Shown here: positions 35,740-44,762 of the stretch, one piece after another
How positions within the stretch are numbered: position 1 is the stretch's first letter
How the letters are laid out: every line of letters begins with the position of its first letter
Source of the DNA: SAR324 cluster bacterium
GTDB lineage: Bacteria > SAR324 > XYD2-FULL-50-16
DNA: 64,000 nucleotides
Direction: 5' to 3'
Assembly: GCA_028282885.1 (NCBI GenBank)
Contig: JANQGX010000038.1
Location: 124,001-188,000 of the forward strand
Program-made: the position numbers and the translations under genes
Notes under the pieces: model-generated
What the model was told of the DNA's origin: nothing
Databases searched by the model: none
Seen by the model: the letters and a program-made list of their open reading frames with translations, nothing else

Positions 35740-36531
35740 ATGACATTTTTCTCAATCGAAAACCTCAGTATATCATTCGGTGGACTCAGGGCACTGGAAG
35801 ACATTCAATTCGATCTGCAACAGGGGGAAATCTACTCCATCATCGGACCTAACGGGGCCGGTAAAACAACACTCTTCAATTGCATCAACGGAATTTACAG
35901 GCCGGACAGGGGTTCCATCCGATTTGAACACCGGGAACTGGTCGGCCTGAAACCGGATCGCATCGCCAAACTGGGAATTGCCAGAACCTTCCAGAATATT
36001 GAGCTGTTTAATAATATGAACTGCATGGAAAACATCATGCTCGGCCGACATATTTTCATCAAGACCGGAATCTTGCGGGGCGGCTTGATGTGGGGCAGGA
36101 AGTCCTTTGCAGGCAGGGAGGAATCCGCACATCGTCGGAAGGTGGAGGAGATTATAGATTTACTTGACCTCCAGGCAGCTCGCAACCAGTTGGTTGGCGG
36201 GCTCCCTTACGGAACTCAGAAATTGGTGGAACTGGGCCGTGCCCTGGCCTTGGAGCCGAAGCTTCTGTTGCTGGATGAACCCTGTGCGGGAATGAATTCC
36301 GAGGAAAAACAGGATATGATTTTCTGGATCAAAGACATCCAGGACGAGCTGGGCATCACGATCCTGCTCATCGAACACGATATGCAGATGGTGATGGATA
36401 TCTCCGATCGAATCCTGGTGATCAATTTCGGCAAGACCATCACCGAAGGCACACCGGAACAGGTTCAAAAACATCCCGAAGTCCTTAAAGCCTATTTGGG
36501 GGAGGAAGAAGACATTGACCACGTTGCTTGA
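35740..36531 (+). CDS. livG: branched-chain amino acid-type ABC transporter ATPase LivG
   Basis: A 263-residue ATPase. Walker A GPNGAGKTTL near residue 35, the LivG-type signature LPYGTQKLVELGRAL near 150, Walker B LLLLDEPCAGMN near 170 and H-loop LIEHDMQMV are all present, and the family-typical insertion between Walker A and the signature (RTFQNIELFNNMNCMENIMLG) is there. The ATG at 35740 has no good ribosome site. The 3' end overlaps livF by 17 bases. Confidence 0.92.
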   Translation: MTFFSIENLSISFGGLRALEDIQFDLQQGEIYSIIGPNGAGKTTLFNCINGIYRPDRGSIRFEHRELVGLKPDRIAKLGIARTFQNIELFNNMNCMENIMLGRHIFIKTGILRGGLMWGRKSFAGREESAHRRKVEEIIDLLDLQAARNQLVGGLPYGTQKLVELGRALALEPKLLLLDEPCAGMNSEEKQDMIFWIKDIQDELGITILLIEHDMQMVMDISDRILVINFGKTITEGTPEQVQKHPEVLKAYLGEEEDIDHVA

Positions 36532-37291
36532 AATCAAAAATATCGAAACATACTATGACCTGATCTATGCCATTCGGGGAGCCTCACTATCGGTCGAAGC
36601 CGGAACCATCACCACTATCCTGGGTAACAATGGAGCCGGAAAGTCGACTATCCTTAAAACATTGATGGGATTGATCGAGGACCAGCCCGATAAGGGAACC
36701 ATCGAATTCATGGGCAAGAGGATAGACGGCAAGGATACGGAAGATATTGTCCGCATGGGGATATCCTATGTTCCGGAAGGAAGGGAGGTGTTTGAAGAGT
36801 TGACCGTCAGGGAAAATCTGTCCATGGGAGCTTATACCAGAAAAGACCAGAAAGGTGTCAAAAATGATATGAAGCAGGTGCTGGCCTATTTCCCGATTCT
36901 GGCTGACCGGATTAACCAGTGGGCCGGTACGCTTTCAGGAGGAGAACAACAAATGCTGGCCATCGGCCGCGCCCTGATGAGCAGACCCCGGCTTCTTTGT
37001 CTGGACGAACCGTCCCTGGGGCTTTCTCCAATCCTGGTCAAGGAGATCTTTAAAATCATCAGAACGATCAAGGAAACCGGTGTTACCATTCTGCTGGTGG
37101 AGCAAAACGCCAGAATGGCCCTGGCCAACTCAGACTTCGGCCTGATACTGGAAAACGGTCGGTTTGTCATGAAGGGTAAATCATCGGATCTGCTGAAGGA
37201 CAAGGATGTTCAGGAGTTTTACCTGGGTCAGAGATCGGAAGAGTCTGCAAAGGGTTACCAGCGATGGAAACGAAAAAAAGTGTGGAGATGA
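36515..37291 (+). CDS. livF: branched-chain amino acid-type ABC transporter ATPase LivF
   Basis: A 258-residue ATPase with GNNGAGKSTILKTLMG (Walker A), LSGGEQQMLAIGRALMS (signature), LLCLDEPSLGLSP (Walker B) and VEQNARMAL (H-loop), the LivF pattern. The start is TTG, supported by GGGGGAGGAAG 5-10 bases upstream and the overlap with livG. Two codons separate its end from the acyl-CoA synthetase start, so those genes are co-transcribed. Confidence 0.92.
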   Translation: MTTLLEIKNIETYYDLIYAIRGASLSVEAGTITTILGNNGAGKSTILKTLMGLIEDQPDKGTIEFMGKRIDGKDTEDIVRMGISYVPEGREVFEELTVRENLSMGAYTRKDQKGVKNDMKQVLAYFPILADRINQWAGTLSGGEQQMLAIGRALMSRPRLLCLDEPSLGLSPILVKEIFKIIRTIKETGVTILLVEQNARMALANSDFGLILENGRFVMKGKSSDLLKDKDVQEFYLGQRSEESAKGYQRWKRKKVWR

Positions 37292-37292
37292 T

Positions 37293-39092
37293 ATGGTGAG
37301 TGACAATACCATACCCAAGATGTTTGCAGATACGGTTTCGCGCTCGAAACAGCAGGTTGCCATGCGTGTTAAAAAATTCGGGCTATGGCAGGATATTTCG
37401 TGGGAGGAGTATTACACAAGGGTTCGATATATCGGTTCAGCACTGGCATCCATGGGACTGGAGAGAGGTCAATCCGTATCCATCATCGGGGATAATTGTT
37501 GGGAATGGGTCACGGTGGATTTGGGGATTCAATGTGTCGGCGGAGTTGCCGTAGGGATTTATGCCACGAATGCGGCTCCACAGGTCGAATATGTCATCGA
37601 CCACTCTGATTCGGTTTTCTTTTTCGTGGAAAACGAAGAGCAGTTGGACAAGTGGCTGCAGTTCAAGGAGCGGACTACCAAGCTGAAGAAAGTGATCGTC
37701 TGGGATCTGGAAGGATTAAGAGATTACAATGATCCCCAGGTCATGTCGTTTCAGACTCTGCTGAATTTCGGGGAAAAAGTCTGCCAGGCACAGCCCGGTC
37801 TTTTTGACGAGCGGATGCAACAGGTCACTCCGGATGACTCCTCCGTTTTGATCTACACCTCAGGCACTACCGGTCCTCCCAAGGGCGCTGTTCTGACGCA
37901 TCGTAATATGTGCTGGATGGCCGATTCCATTCTCCAGGCTCTCCCCATGACGGAAAAGGATGAGGTGATGTCCTTCCTGCCCCTATGCCATATTTTTGAA
38001 CAGCTCTTTTCGGTCATAGGACACGCCTACCGGGGATATATCGTAAATTTTATTGAAAGTCCCGATACGGTCACCCAGAATATGAGGGAGATTTCACCAA
38101 CACTTGGATATGCAGTCCCCCGAATCTGGGAGAAGTACGCTTCCAGTATCCGCATTCGTATGTCGGATGCCGACTGGTTGAAGAAGCTGGTGTTCAATCT
38201 CTCACTTGCCGTCGGTAAAAAACGAGCCACGCTGAAAATGGGATTTAAACGAGTTCCTCTTTACCTGGAAATTCTCTATGGCCTGGCCTATTTCAGTGTC
38301 TTCAGGAAATTGAAAGAGCGCCTGGGTTTTGAACGCATGAGAGCGGCAGTTTCAGGCGCAGCTCCCATCTCCCGGGATGTGGTGCTTTTTTTTCAATCCA
38401 TCGGCATCAATATGCTGGAAGGGTACGGTCAGACAGAGGGAACCGGAGTCGCCTGTGTCTGCAGACCGGACAATGTCAAATACGGAACGGTTGGACCCCC
38501 ATTGCCGGGGCTGAAGGTCAAAATTGCCGATGATGGCGAAATCCTGGTCAAGTCCCCCTCGGTCTTTAAGGAGTATTATAAGAATCCCGAGGCGACCGCG
38601 GAAACGATTGTGGACGGCTGGCTGCACTCGGGTGATATCGGTGAACTGGATGAGGATGGTTTTCTTCGCATTACCGACCGCAAGAAAGATATTATTGTCA
38701 CGGCAGGCGGAAAGAACATCACTCCCCAATACATCGAGAACAAACTCAAAGCCAGCACCTATATCAACGATGCTATTGTTATCGGTGACCAACGTAAATT
38801 CCTGTCCGTTCTGATCATGATTGACGAAGACACGGTGGTCAAATATGCCCAGGACAACAAGATACAGTTTTCCACTTACAGGGATCTTACCCAATCCGAA
38901 CAGATCGGTGAATTGATCCGGGGAGAACTGGATGCCGTCAATAAAACGCTCTCCAGGGTGGAACAGCCCAAGAAATTCAGAATCCTGCCCAAGAAGCTTT
39001 ATGTGGAAGATGGGGAAGTAACCCCAACCATGAAGGTCAAGCGTAGTTTTGTACATAAAGCCTTTTCAGATCTTATTGAATCCATGTATTAA
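37293..39092 (+). CDS. long-chain acyl-CoA synthetase-type AMP-forming ligase
   Basis: I start at the ATG at 37293 (GGAGATG upstream, one base after the livF stop), giving 599 residues; the track start lies inside livF. The AMP-binding P-loop YTSGTTGPPKGAVLTHRN near residue 190, GYGQTEGTGVAC near 375, the hinge region LHSGDIGELDEDGFLRITDRKKD near 445 and GGKNITPQYIENKLK fit the FAA1/FadD-like large family. It would activate a carboxylic acid as acyl-CoA with ATP to AMP. Co-occurrence with LivFGHM is a recurrent pattern in proteobacteria, where transporter and ligase are thought to handle an aromatic or branched acid. Actual substrate unknown. Confidence 0.9.
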   Translation: MVSDNTIPKMFADTVSRSKQQVAMRVKKFGLWQDISWEEYYTRVRYIGSALASMGLERGQSVSIIGDNCWEWVTVDLGIQCVGGVAVGIYATNAAPQVEYVIDHSDSVFFFVENEEQLDKWLQFKERTTKLKKVIVWDLEGLRDYNDPQVMSFQTLLNFGEKVCQAQPGLFDERMQQVTPDDSSVLIYTSGTTGPPKGAVLTHRNMCWMADSILQALPMTEKDEVMSFLPLCHIFEQLFSVIGHAYRGYIVNFIESPDTVTQNMREISPTLGYAVPRIWEKYASSIRIRMSDADWLKKLVFNLSLAVGKKRATLKMGFKRVPLYLEILYGLAYFSVFRKLKERLGFERMRAAVSGAAPISRDVVLFFQSIGINMLEGYGQTEGTGVACVCRPDNVKYGTVGPPLPGLKVKIADDGEILVKSPSVFKEYYKNPEATAETIVDGWLHSGDIGELDEDGFLRITDRKKDIIVTAGGKNITPQYIENKLKASTYINDAIVIGDQRKFLSVLIMIDEDTVVKYAQDNKIQFSTYRDLTQSEQIGELIRGELDAVNKTLSRVEQPKKFRILPKKLYVEDGEVTPTMKVKRSFVHKAFSDLIESMY

Positions 39093-39313
39093 TGGATTTA
39101 TCATAATATTCATCTTTTTTTCTTAGCTTAAGCACCATAACGTGGCTTGAAGAGAACAATCAGGTAATTCCTGGCAAGCATCCTGCAGTTTATTACAGTA
39201 GGATTTCGTAAGCCGATCGGTTGGCTTTCTGCTTCTTTAAAAACAAAACAGATTGCTGAAGACGACCCCGTCCATATTTTGTTTCAATGATCCGTTAATA
39301 CAAAAAGACCAAA

Positions 39314-41437
39314 GTGCCCATGGTTTCATCCGACTGGTGGCCTGACTTTCTAAAGCATGCCAAGGCGATCAATAAAACCGAGCGACCCACTTCGGAGTTT
39401 TCCCGAAAACTGAATGACACCCTGAGACTGTTTCATCTGCTGGTGGACAAACCTGATGAGTTGCAAAACGTGGATCGGCAGGATATGAACTCCTGGCTGG
39501 TCAGTGCCGAGGAATTTGTCAAAGACGTCAAACAGCGGGAATTCGAAACCGGGAATCCCACCAAAAGGGCATTCTATATCAGTTTTCACAAATCTGTGAC
39601 CCAGGGTTTGGAAACTGCAACCTCTCTGGTCTCGACCCTTGCTCCTGTTGTTAACAAGACGACAGACTCAAAAGAAGCGAATGGTCATCCGCCCTTACCC
39701 GGGCAGGATAAAACCATTCCGGAAAAACCGGTTGCTGCTTATGATGCCAGACGATACGGCAAAACCCTTACCGAGCTTAAACGTCGATACATCGAAATAA
39801 TGGAGGCCAGGCATCAGGAAAAGAAGAAAAAGGGCTTGAAGGATACCACCGCCGATGAAGCCGACCGATTAAATGGCTTCAGTCATATTGCCGCGCACTG
39901 GCTGAAGCATCTGCACGCACTGGAATTCGCACTGGATGTTCTGGAGAGAAATCTGAATCTGAACCATTATCCCCTGGACAAACAACCCCTGCCCCTGCAA
40001 TTCAGACTGGAGCAGGATGTCTCTCCGCTGCTTTTCAGGCTGGTCAAGGCCAGCTATCGCAAACCCAACTCCGAAGATATTTCCATTCTGGATGTTATCA
40101 ATGAGTGTTACAGCATTCCCATGTTCCTTAAGGAAGGGCAGCAGCTGGTGGATGATCCTGAAGTGATACGATTCCTGAGGTTGCATTCGGAGGAAAACAA
40201 CCTGCTTCACTTCAGGCCCGACAGCCTGAGCCAGGTGGCCAAACAGATGTATCACATCCTGGTCAACACCATCAATCGCATCAAAACTGTTTTCGAAGCG
40301 GTGGTTAATGCCATCAATCAAACCCCGGTAACAGATCTTGAATTTGCCTTTGCTGATATCAACCCGGATGAATGCAGAACCCTGCTCAGAAAAAAGTTCC
40401 AGAGCCTGTTGCCTGTTATCAATGAAAGGCATTATCGCGAAGAAACCAAAAAACCGGATCGTGAGCAAAGTACGCGAACAAAAGAGACCGCAGAGGATTT
40501 CCACAGGGAGTTCCAACAGTTAAAAGAGGAACTGTTCGGCAACCTCAAAACAACCATGGCGACAGCATATTGGCTGAGAAAAATGCTGATTTCCAATTTG
40601 CGCACTAACTTCTCCCTGGAAAAAAAGCAAAAATCTGAAAAACCGACGGATGAAAAACAATCGGCGGAACCGGAAATGGATCTCTCCCATCATCTGGTGG
40701 TGGGAACCAGTATCACTATTGGTGATGAAGATATTGCTACTTTTTATATTAATCCGGATGATATCACCACCAGTGAAATGAGCCTGCAGCGTGTGGATCG
40801 AACGGACAAATGGATTGCTGTCCGGAAAAGTGAAAAAACCCATCGACTCCTCAAGAAAGATTTTTTCGGTGTCATCAAAAATTTTCTGGATAAGGACCTC
40901 AACCCTGCCCTGGAAGAATACGGATTCCATAAGGTGGATCTGAACGGTCAACTGTTACCGGAAATCCATGAGCGACTGGCCGATGAAGCCCGCATCGAAG
41001 CGATACGTTCGGCTGTCCTGGGAACGATAATCACCAATCTTGAGGAGTTTAAGGAGAGTACCGAGTTTCACCACACCCTGAAGCGTTACTTCAAAAAACC
41101 CGACTATGATAACGTTCACTACCCTGCCAGTGAAAAACTTGCCCTGGTCGCCAAGGGTTTGATGCATAGCAAAACATCCATCCTGCAAATGAAGTATCGA
41201 AGGGTGCTAAGAGTGCGCAAGGAGATCGATGAACACCTCAGACAACTGGTACATGCCCTGGAAAACGAACCCATGTCAAGACAGCAGGCCGAAGACTTCC
41301 AGGCGGATCAACAACACACCAAATCCCTTGTTGGAGTCTTGAAAAAGGTCCAGCAGATCATGATCTACGCCAGACCTTCCCTGGTCGATGTTAAGCTTGA
41401 AGCGGAGAGCGATGCGGATTTTGTAGTCAAGGCTTGA
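39314..41437 (+). CDS. large orphan helical protein, unknown function
   Basis: A 707-residue cytoplasmic protein starting GTG (MPMVSSDWWP) or at the ATG two codons on. It has no signal peptide, membrane helix or catalytic motif that I recognise. Secondary structure looks mostly helical and highly charged. Low-complexity linkers occur near 120-145 (TTDSKEANGHPPLPGQDK) and near 445-460 (EKKQKSEKPTDEKQS). The region 460-520 (VVGTSITIGDEDIATFYIN) may be a small beta domain. It is a single gene, 221 nt after the acyl-CoA synthetase and convergent with the PAS kinase. Clean coding over 2.1 kb argues for a real gene; I can give no function. Confidence 0.75.
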   Translation: MPMVSSDWWPDFLKHAKAINKTERPTSEFSRKLNDTLRLFHLLVDKPDELQNVDRQDMNSWLVSAEEFVKDVKQREFETGNPTKRAFYISFHKSVTQGLETATSLVSTLAPVVNKTTDSKEANGHPPLPGQDKTIPEKPVAAYDARRYGKTLTELKRRYIEIMEARHQEKKKKGLKDTTADEADRLNGFSHIAAHWLKHLHALEFALDVLERNLNLNHYPLDKQPLPLQFRLEQDVSPLLFRLVKASYRKPNSEDISILDVINECYSIPMFLKEGQQLVDDPEVIRFLRLHSEENNLLHFRPDSLSQVAKQMYHILVNTINRIKTVFEAVVNAINQTPVTDLEFAFADINPDECRTLLRKKFQSLLPVINERHYREETKKPDREQSTRTKETAEDFHREFQQLKEELFGNLKTTMATAYWLRKMLISNLRTNFSLEKKQKSEKPTDEKQSAEPEMDLSHHLVVGTSITIGDEDIATFYINPDDITTSEMSLQRVDRTDKWIAVRKSEKTHRLLKKDFFGVIKNFLDKDLNPALEEYGFHKVDLNGQLLPEIHERLADEARIEAIRSAVLGTIITNLEEFKESTEFHHTLKRYFKKPDYDNVHYPASEKLALVAKGLMHSKTSILQMKYRRVLRVRKEIDEHLRQLVHALENEPMSRQQAEDFQADQQHTKSLVGVLKKVQQIMIYARPSLVDVKLEAESDADFVVKA

Positions 41438-41582
41438 TCGATGTTCAACAGGACACTTTCCTGAAAATCAACCGGTAAAAGAGACCCGGAACCGCAACCA
41501 AAGAACTTCAACAATAAATCATCGGGTACCGGATATGAAAAACTACTCGCAGACTTCCCTTTATCGACACTCCGGGGCCCAA

Positions 41583-42941
41583 TCAAAAGGTAATCTCATT
41601 GATGTCGTTCCCTTCGATTGTCGATTCTATTTGGACGGATTGTGTTGCCGGAAAGATGATTGTTGTCAATAGTCCTTTGCCTGGTCTGTTTTCGGCCCAG
41701 ATTCTGCCTTGATGCTCACGCACGATTTGGCTGCAAATGGCCAGCCCGATTCCTTTACCGCCGGATCCATCATCGGTTCTGCTGCTCTGTGTGAATTTTT
41801 CAAATATCATTTCCAGTTCATTCTCGGGGACACCGACGCTTTCGTCCTGAACTTCAATGATGATCTCTTCTCCCTCACCGGATTGGCCCGTCCTTTGAGA
41901 ACGAAGAACCATCCTGACTTCCGAGTTTCCAGGTGAAAACTTGATCGAGTTTTCCAGAATGTGTTTCAATGCTTTTTTTATCAGGCTGACATCGCATTCC
42001 ATGCTGACCATACCTTCCGGCTTTTCAAAAACAAGATTGATATTTTTCTCCCGAAGGAGCTCCTTCAGGTCTTCCCTGAAGGTATCCAGAGCCTTGTTCA
42101 GATTGCTTAGCCTGAAATAATACTTAACCTCCCCGCTTTCCAGGGTGGAAAGGTCAAACAGGTTAAGAATAAAGGAAAACAGTTTTTTGCTGGCATTGTT
42201 AATATCGAGAAAATAGTCCGCCATCTTCTCAATCAGGGGATCGACCTTTTTTTTCAGGGATTTCGCCGCTTTGTCAAAACCGATTTCGGAAAGACTGTTA
42301 ATTTGATGGATGGGTGTTCTAAACTCATGACTCATGTTCTGGAGAAAAATATCCTTCAGCTTGTTGGCAACCTCCGCTTTCTCCAATGCATTTCTGAGCT
42401 CATTCGTCCGCAGTTTAACCGATTCTTCCAGATGTTCGCTGTAGATCTCGAGGTTTTCTTTTAGCCGGTACAAATCCGAAACATCGGTTTGGTAACAGAT
42501 CAACCCCTTGTCAGGATCATCACCGAGTTTTACTGCAGTGAGTTCCAGCCACTGCTCAACATCTTCATCAGTCTCCATGCGGTACACACATTTACCTGTC
42601 GAACCGCCCGATTTTTGAACAGACTCCAGGTATTCCCCAACTCTTTCCCGATCCTCTTCCATGACGAAATCCAGAAAACCCCGCTTCACCAAATCTCTTT
42701 TCGGTCTATTGTAGATTCTGGCCGTCTCTTCGTTCGGATGCAGAACAACGCCATTCAGAACTTCAAAAACAGCTATTGGAGCCAAATTAAGTGCCAGGTC
42801 CGATCTGCTCTTTGGCCCCAAGACTTCCTCTGATGTGCTCTGATCGGTTTCACCAATACCCAAATCCTGAAGCCTATTTTTGAGTAGTTGAATTTCCTTT
42901 AAAATGTCGGCACGTGATACGTCTCGCCCCATCGGTTTCAT
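41583..42941 (-). CDS. PAS-domain sensor histidine kinase
   Basis: A 452-residue soluble kinase. A short N-terminal coiled coil precedes a PAS domain (about 45-165, with a PAC-like KGLICYQTDVSDLYRL), a coiled linker, HisKA with NMSHEFRTPIHQINS (phospho-His near 205) and HATPase_c with HILENSIKFSPG (N box), GGKGIGLAICSQI (G2) and ENRPGKG. The G1 box reads VQDESVGVPE where most kinases have D-x-G-x-G, so one glycine is replaced. CAGGAG stands before the ATG. No response regulator is adjacent. It has no transmembrane segment, so it should sense a cytoplasmic cue. Confidence 0.87.
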   Translation of the reverse strand: MKPMGRDVSRADILKEIQLLKNRLQDLGIGETDQSTSEEVLGPKSRSDLALNLAPIAVFEVLNGVVLHPNEETARIYNRPKRDLVKRGFLDFVMEEDRERVGEYLESVQKSGGSTGKCVYRMETDEDVEQWLELTAVKLGDDPDKGLICYQTDVSDLYRLKENLEIYSEHLEESVKLRTNELRNALEKAEVANKLKDIFLQNMSHEFRTPIHQINSLSEIGFDKAAKSLKKKVDPLIEKMADYFLDINNASKKLFSFILNLFDLSTLESGEVKYYFRLSNLNKALDTFREDLKELLREKNINLVFEKPEGMVSMECDVSLIKKALKHILENSIKFSPGNSEVRMVLRSQRTGQSGEGEEIIIEVQDESVGVPENELEMIFEKFTQSSRTDDGSGGKGIGLAICSQIVREHQGRIWAENRPGKGLLTTIIFPATQSVQIESTIEGNDINEITF

Positions 42942-43097
42942 GCTCCTGTTGGATAGAATTTGAACTATACACTCTCATCCTACCCGAAAACAAAACTTTG
43001 CACAAGAGAACTGAAAAATAGAAGCTTTTTGCCGAATCGGTAAGAAAGGATTGCGTGGTTGTTGATCAGGTGAACAGTATAAACTGAAGATTTGGGA

Positions 43098-43115
43098 GGG
43101 GAGTGACTACTCCCC
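43098..43115 (-). terminator. stem-loop downstream of the aldehyde dehydrogenase gene
   Basis: GGGGAGT-GACT-ACTCCCC, a perfect seven-base stem with a tetraloop, 9 bases beyond the aldehyde dehydrogenase stop at the end of the long minus-strand run. The T-rich side (TTTCGCTTTCT) is on the plus-strand reading, so on the minus strand termination would be weak or Rho-assisted. Confidence 0.45.
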
Positions 43116-43124
43116 TTTCGCTTT

Positions 43125-44567
43125 CTAATAGCTCATGTAAACCACGCGTGTCTGGAGATACTCTTCCATACCGTGCTTCCCATCATCACCGCCGATTCCG
43201 GATTGTTTCCAACCTGCATGAAATCCCTGGTAAGCCTCGCTCTGTCTGCGGTTGATGTAAAGTTCGCCTGCCTGAATTTCATTGCTGAATTTAAGAGCAG
43301 TGTGATAGCTGCTGGTGTAAAGATTTGAGGTTAAGCCAAACTGACAGTCGTTTGCCAGTGCCAGGGCATCATCCACTGTGTCGAACACCATGATGGGTAG
43401 GACAGGACCGAAGATCTCCTCATGCATGATATCCATGGAGTGATCACAGTCTGCAAGGACGGTTGGCGGGTAAAAGGCGCCCTCCATTTGTGGAACTTCC
43501 CCGCCAAGCAACAATGTAGCCCCTTGTCCCACCGCATTTAACACCATATTGTGCACTGTCTCCACAGCATCACGATTGATCATGCAACCCATGTTGGCTT
43601 CCGGATTTTTGACACCATCGCCCCAGGTGACCTCATTCATCGCCACCTTGATCTTTTCCATGAAAGCTTCGGCAACCCCACTTTGTACATATACGCGTTC
43701 GGTACAACTGCAAACCTGACCGGCATTGGAAATTCTGGCGGCCGTGATGGCAGCTATAGCGGCATCCAGATCTGCATCGTTCATCACAATCGCAGGAGCT
43801 TTTCCTCCCAGTTCCAGGGAAACCTTGGTCACGTTGGTTGCACAGGAGGTCATGATTTTCTGGCCAGTGGGAACACTGCCGGTGACTGTTACGAAACCGA
43901 CATCAGGATCTTCGGACAGTCCTTTCCCAGTAACAGACCCCTTACCGGTAATGATATTAACCACACCTTTGGGAAAATCAATCTCGTTCAGAATCGTTGC
44001 AAGAATCAGGGCAGAGCAAGGGGTGTCGGTGCTGGGTTTCAGGATGACCGTGTTTCCGGTAATCAGTGCCGGCCCCAATTTACGGGCTAGAACATAAAAC
44101 GGAAAATTCCAGGGCAGAATACAGGCTACCACCCCGATGGGTTCCTTATAGAGAAAGATATTCTCGTTTTCATCATCGCTGGGGATAACCTCCCCTTCAA
44201 TTCTCCTCGCCCATTCCGCATGATATTCCAGGAGTTCAGCTCCACAAAGAACTTCACCGGTTGCCTGTTTTAATGGCTTTCCCTGTTCGCGTGAGATGGT
44301 CAGGGCCAGAAGATCCACTTTATCGTTGATAGCTGCGGCCAGTTTTTTCATAATAAGACCCCGTTCAAAAGCAGGTGTTTTGCGCCAACCCGGCTGCGCA
44401 GCCTTGCAGGATTGAACAGCACGCTTAACATCCTCTGCTGTGCAGGCAGGGACCTTGCCTACCAGTGAATTATCAGCAGGATTGTATACTTCGATTACCT
44501 CACCGGAGGTGGCATCTTCAAATTGACCGTCAATAAAAACCTGATAATCAGTTGCATCATTAGACAT
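43125..44567 (-). CDS. NAD(P)-dependent aldehyde dehydrogenase, AldA-like
   Basis: A 480-residue aldehyde dehydrogenase. The catalytic base is in VSLELGGKAP, the nucleophile in NAGQVCSCTERVYV (near residue 284), and FGPVLPIMVF is the conserved loop; the VCxCxER form resembles E. coli lactaldehyde dehydrogenase AldA. AGGAG lies before the ATG. It is the last gene of the minus-strand run from the GntR regulator, 195 nt after the amidohydrolase with a nested inverted repeat in the gap. It probably oxidises an aldehyde derived from the imported substrate; which aldehyde is unknown. Confidence 0.9.
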   Translation of the reverse strand: MSNDATDYQVFIDGQFEDATSGEVIEVYNPADNSLVGKVPACTAEDVKRAVQSCKAAQPGWRKTPAFERGLIMKKLAAAINDKVDLLALTISREQGKPLKQATGEVLCGAELLEYHAEWARRIEGEVIPSDDENENIFLYKEPIGVVACILPWNFPFYVLARKLGPALITGNTVILKPSTDTPCSALILATILNEIDFPKGVVNIITGKGSVTGKGLSEDPDVGFVTVTGSVPTGQKIMTSCATNVTKVSLELGGKAPAIVMNDADLDAAIAAITAARISNAGQVCSCTERVYVQSGVAEAFMEKIKVAMNEVTWGDGVKNPEANMGCMINRDAVETVHNMVLNAVGQGATLLLGGEVPQMEGAFYPPTVLADCDHSMDIMHEEIFGPVLPIMVFDTVDDALALANDCQFGLTSNLYTSSYHTALKFSNEIQAGELYINRRQSEAYQGFHAGWKQSGIGGDDGKHGMEEYLQTRVVYMSY

Positions 44568-44626
44568 AGGTATTCTCCTGTATGGGTGAAAATTTTGATT
44601 TTGATCGAGGCAATGAAACGGATCCC

Positions 44627-44703
44627 TGAAAATCCCGGCCTGGGCTCTTGTCTGCTGTTCGAGGAGGAGTGTCGAACGGGAGGGTCAATCGCCGGGATTT
44701 TCA
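44627..44703 (-). other. nested inverted repeat between amidohydrolase and aldehyde dehydrogenase genes
   Basis: Perfect 13-base arms TGAAAATCCCGGC (44627-44639) and GCCGGGATTTTCA (44691-44703) enclose a second hairpin GTTCGA/TCGAAC (44657-44662, 44672-44677) with a nine-base loop GGAGGAGTG, which reads CACTCCTCC on the transcribed strand. The CTCCT is complementary to the AGGAG ribosome site of the aldehyde dehydrogenase gene. Confidence 0.5.
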
Positions 44704-44762
44704 AGGAACCGATATGATCTCTGCCCGATTGATTTTGAGAGCTGTCATCTGCGATAATAGAG

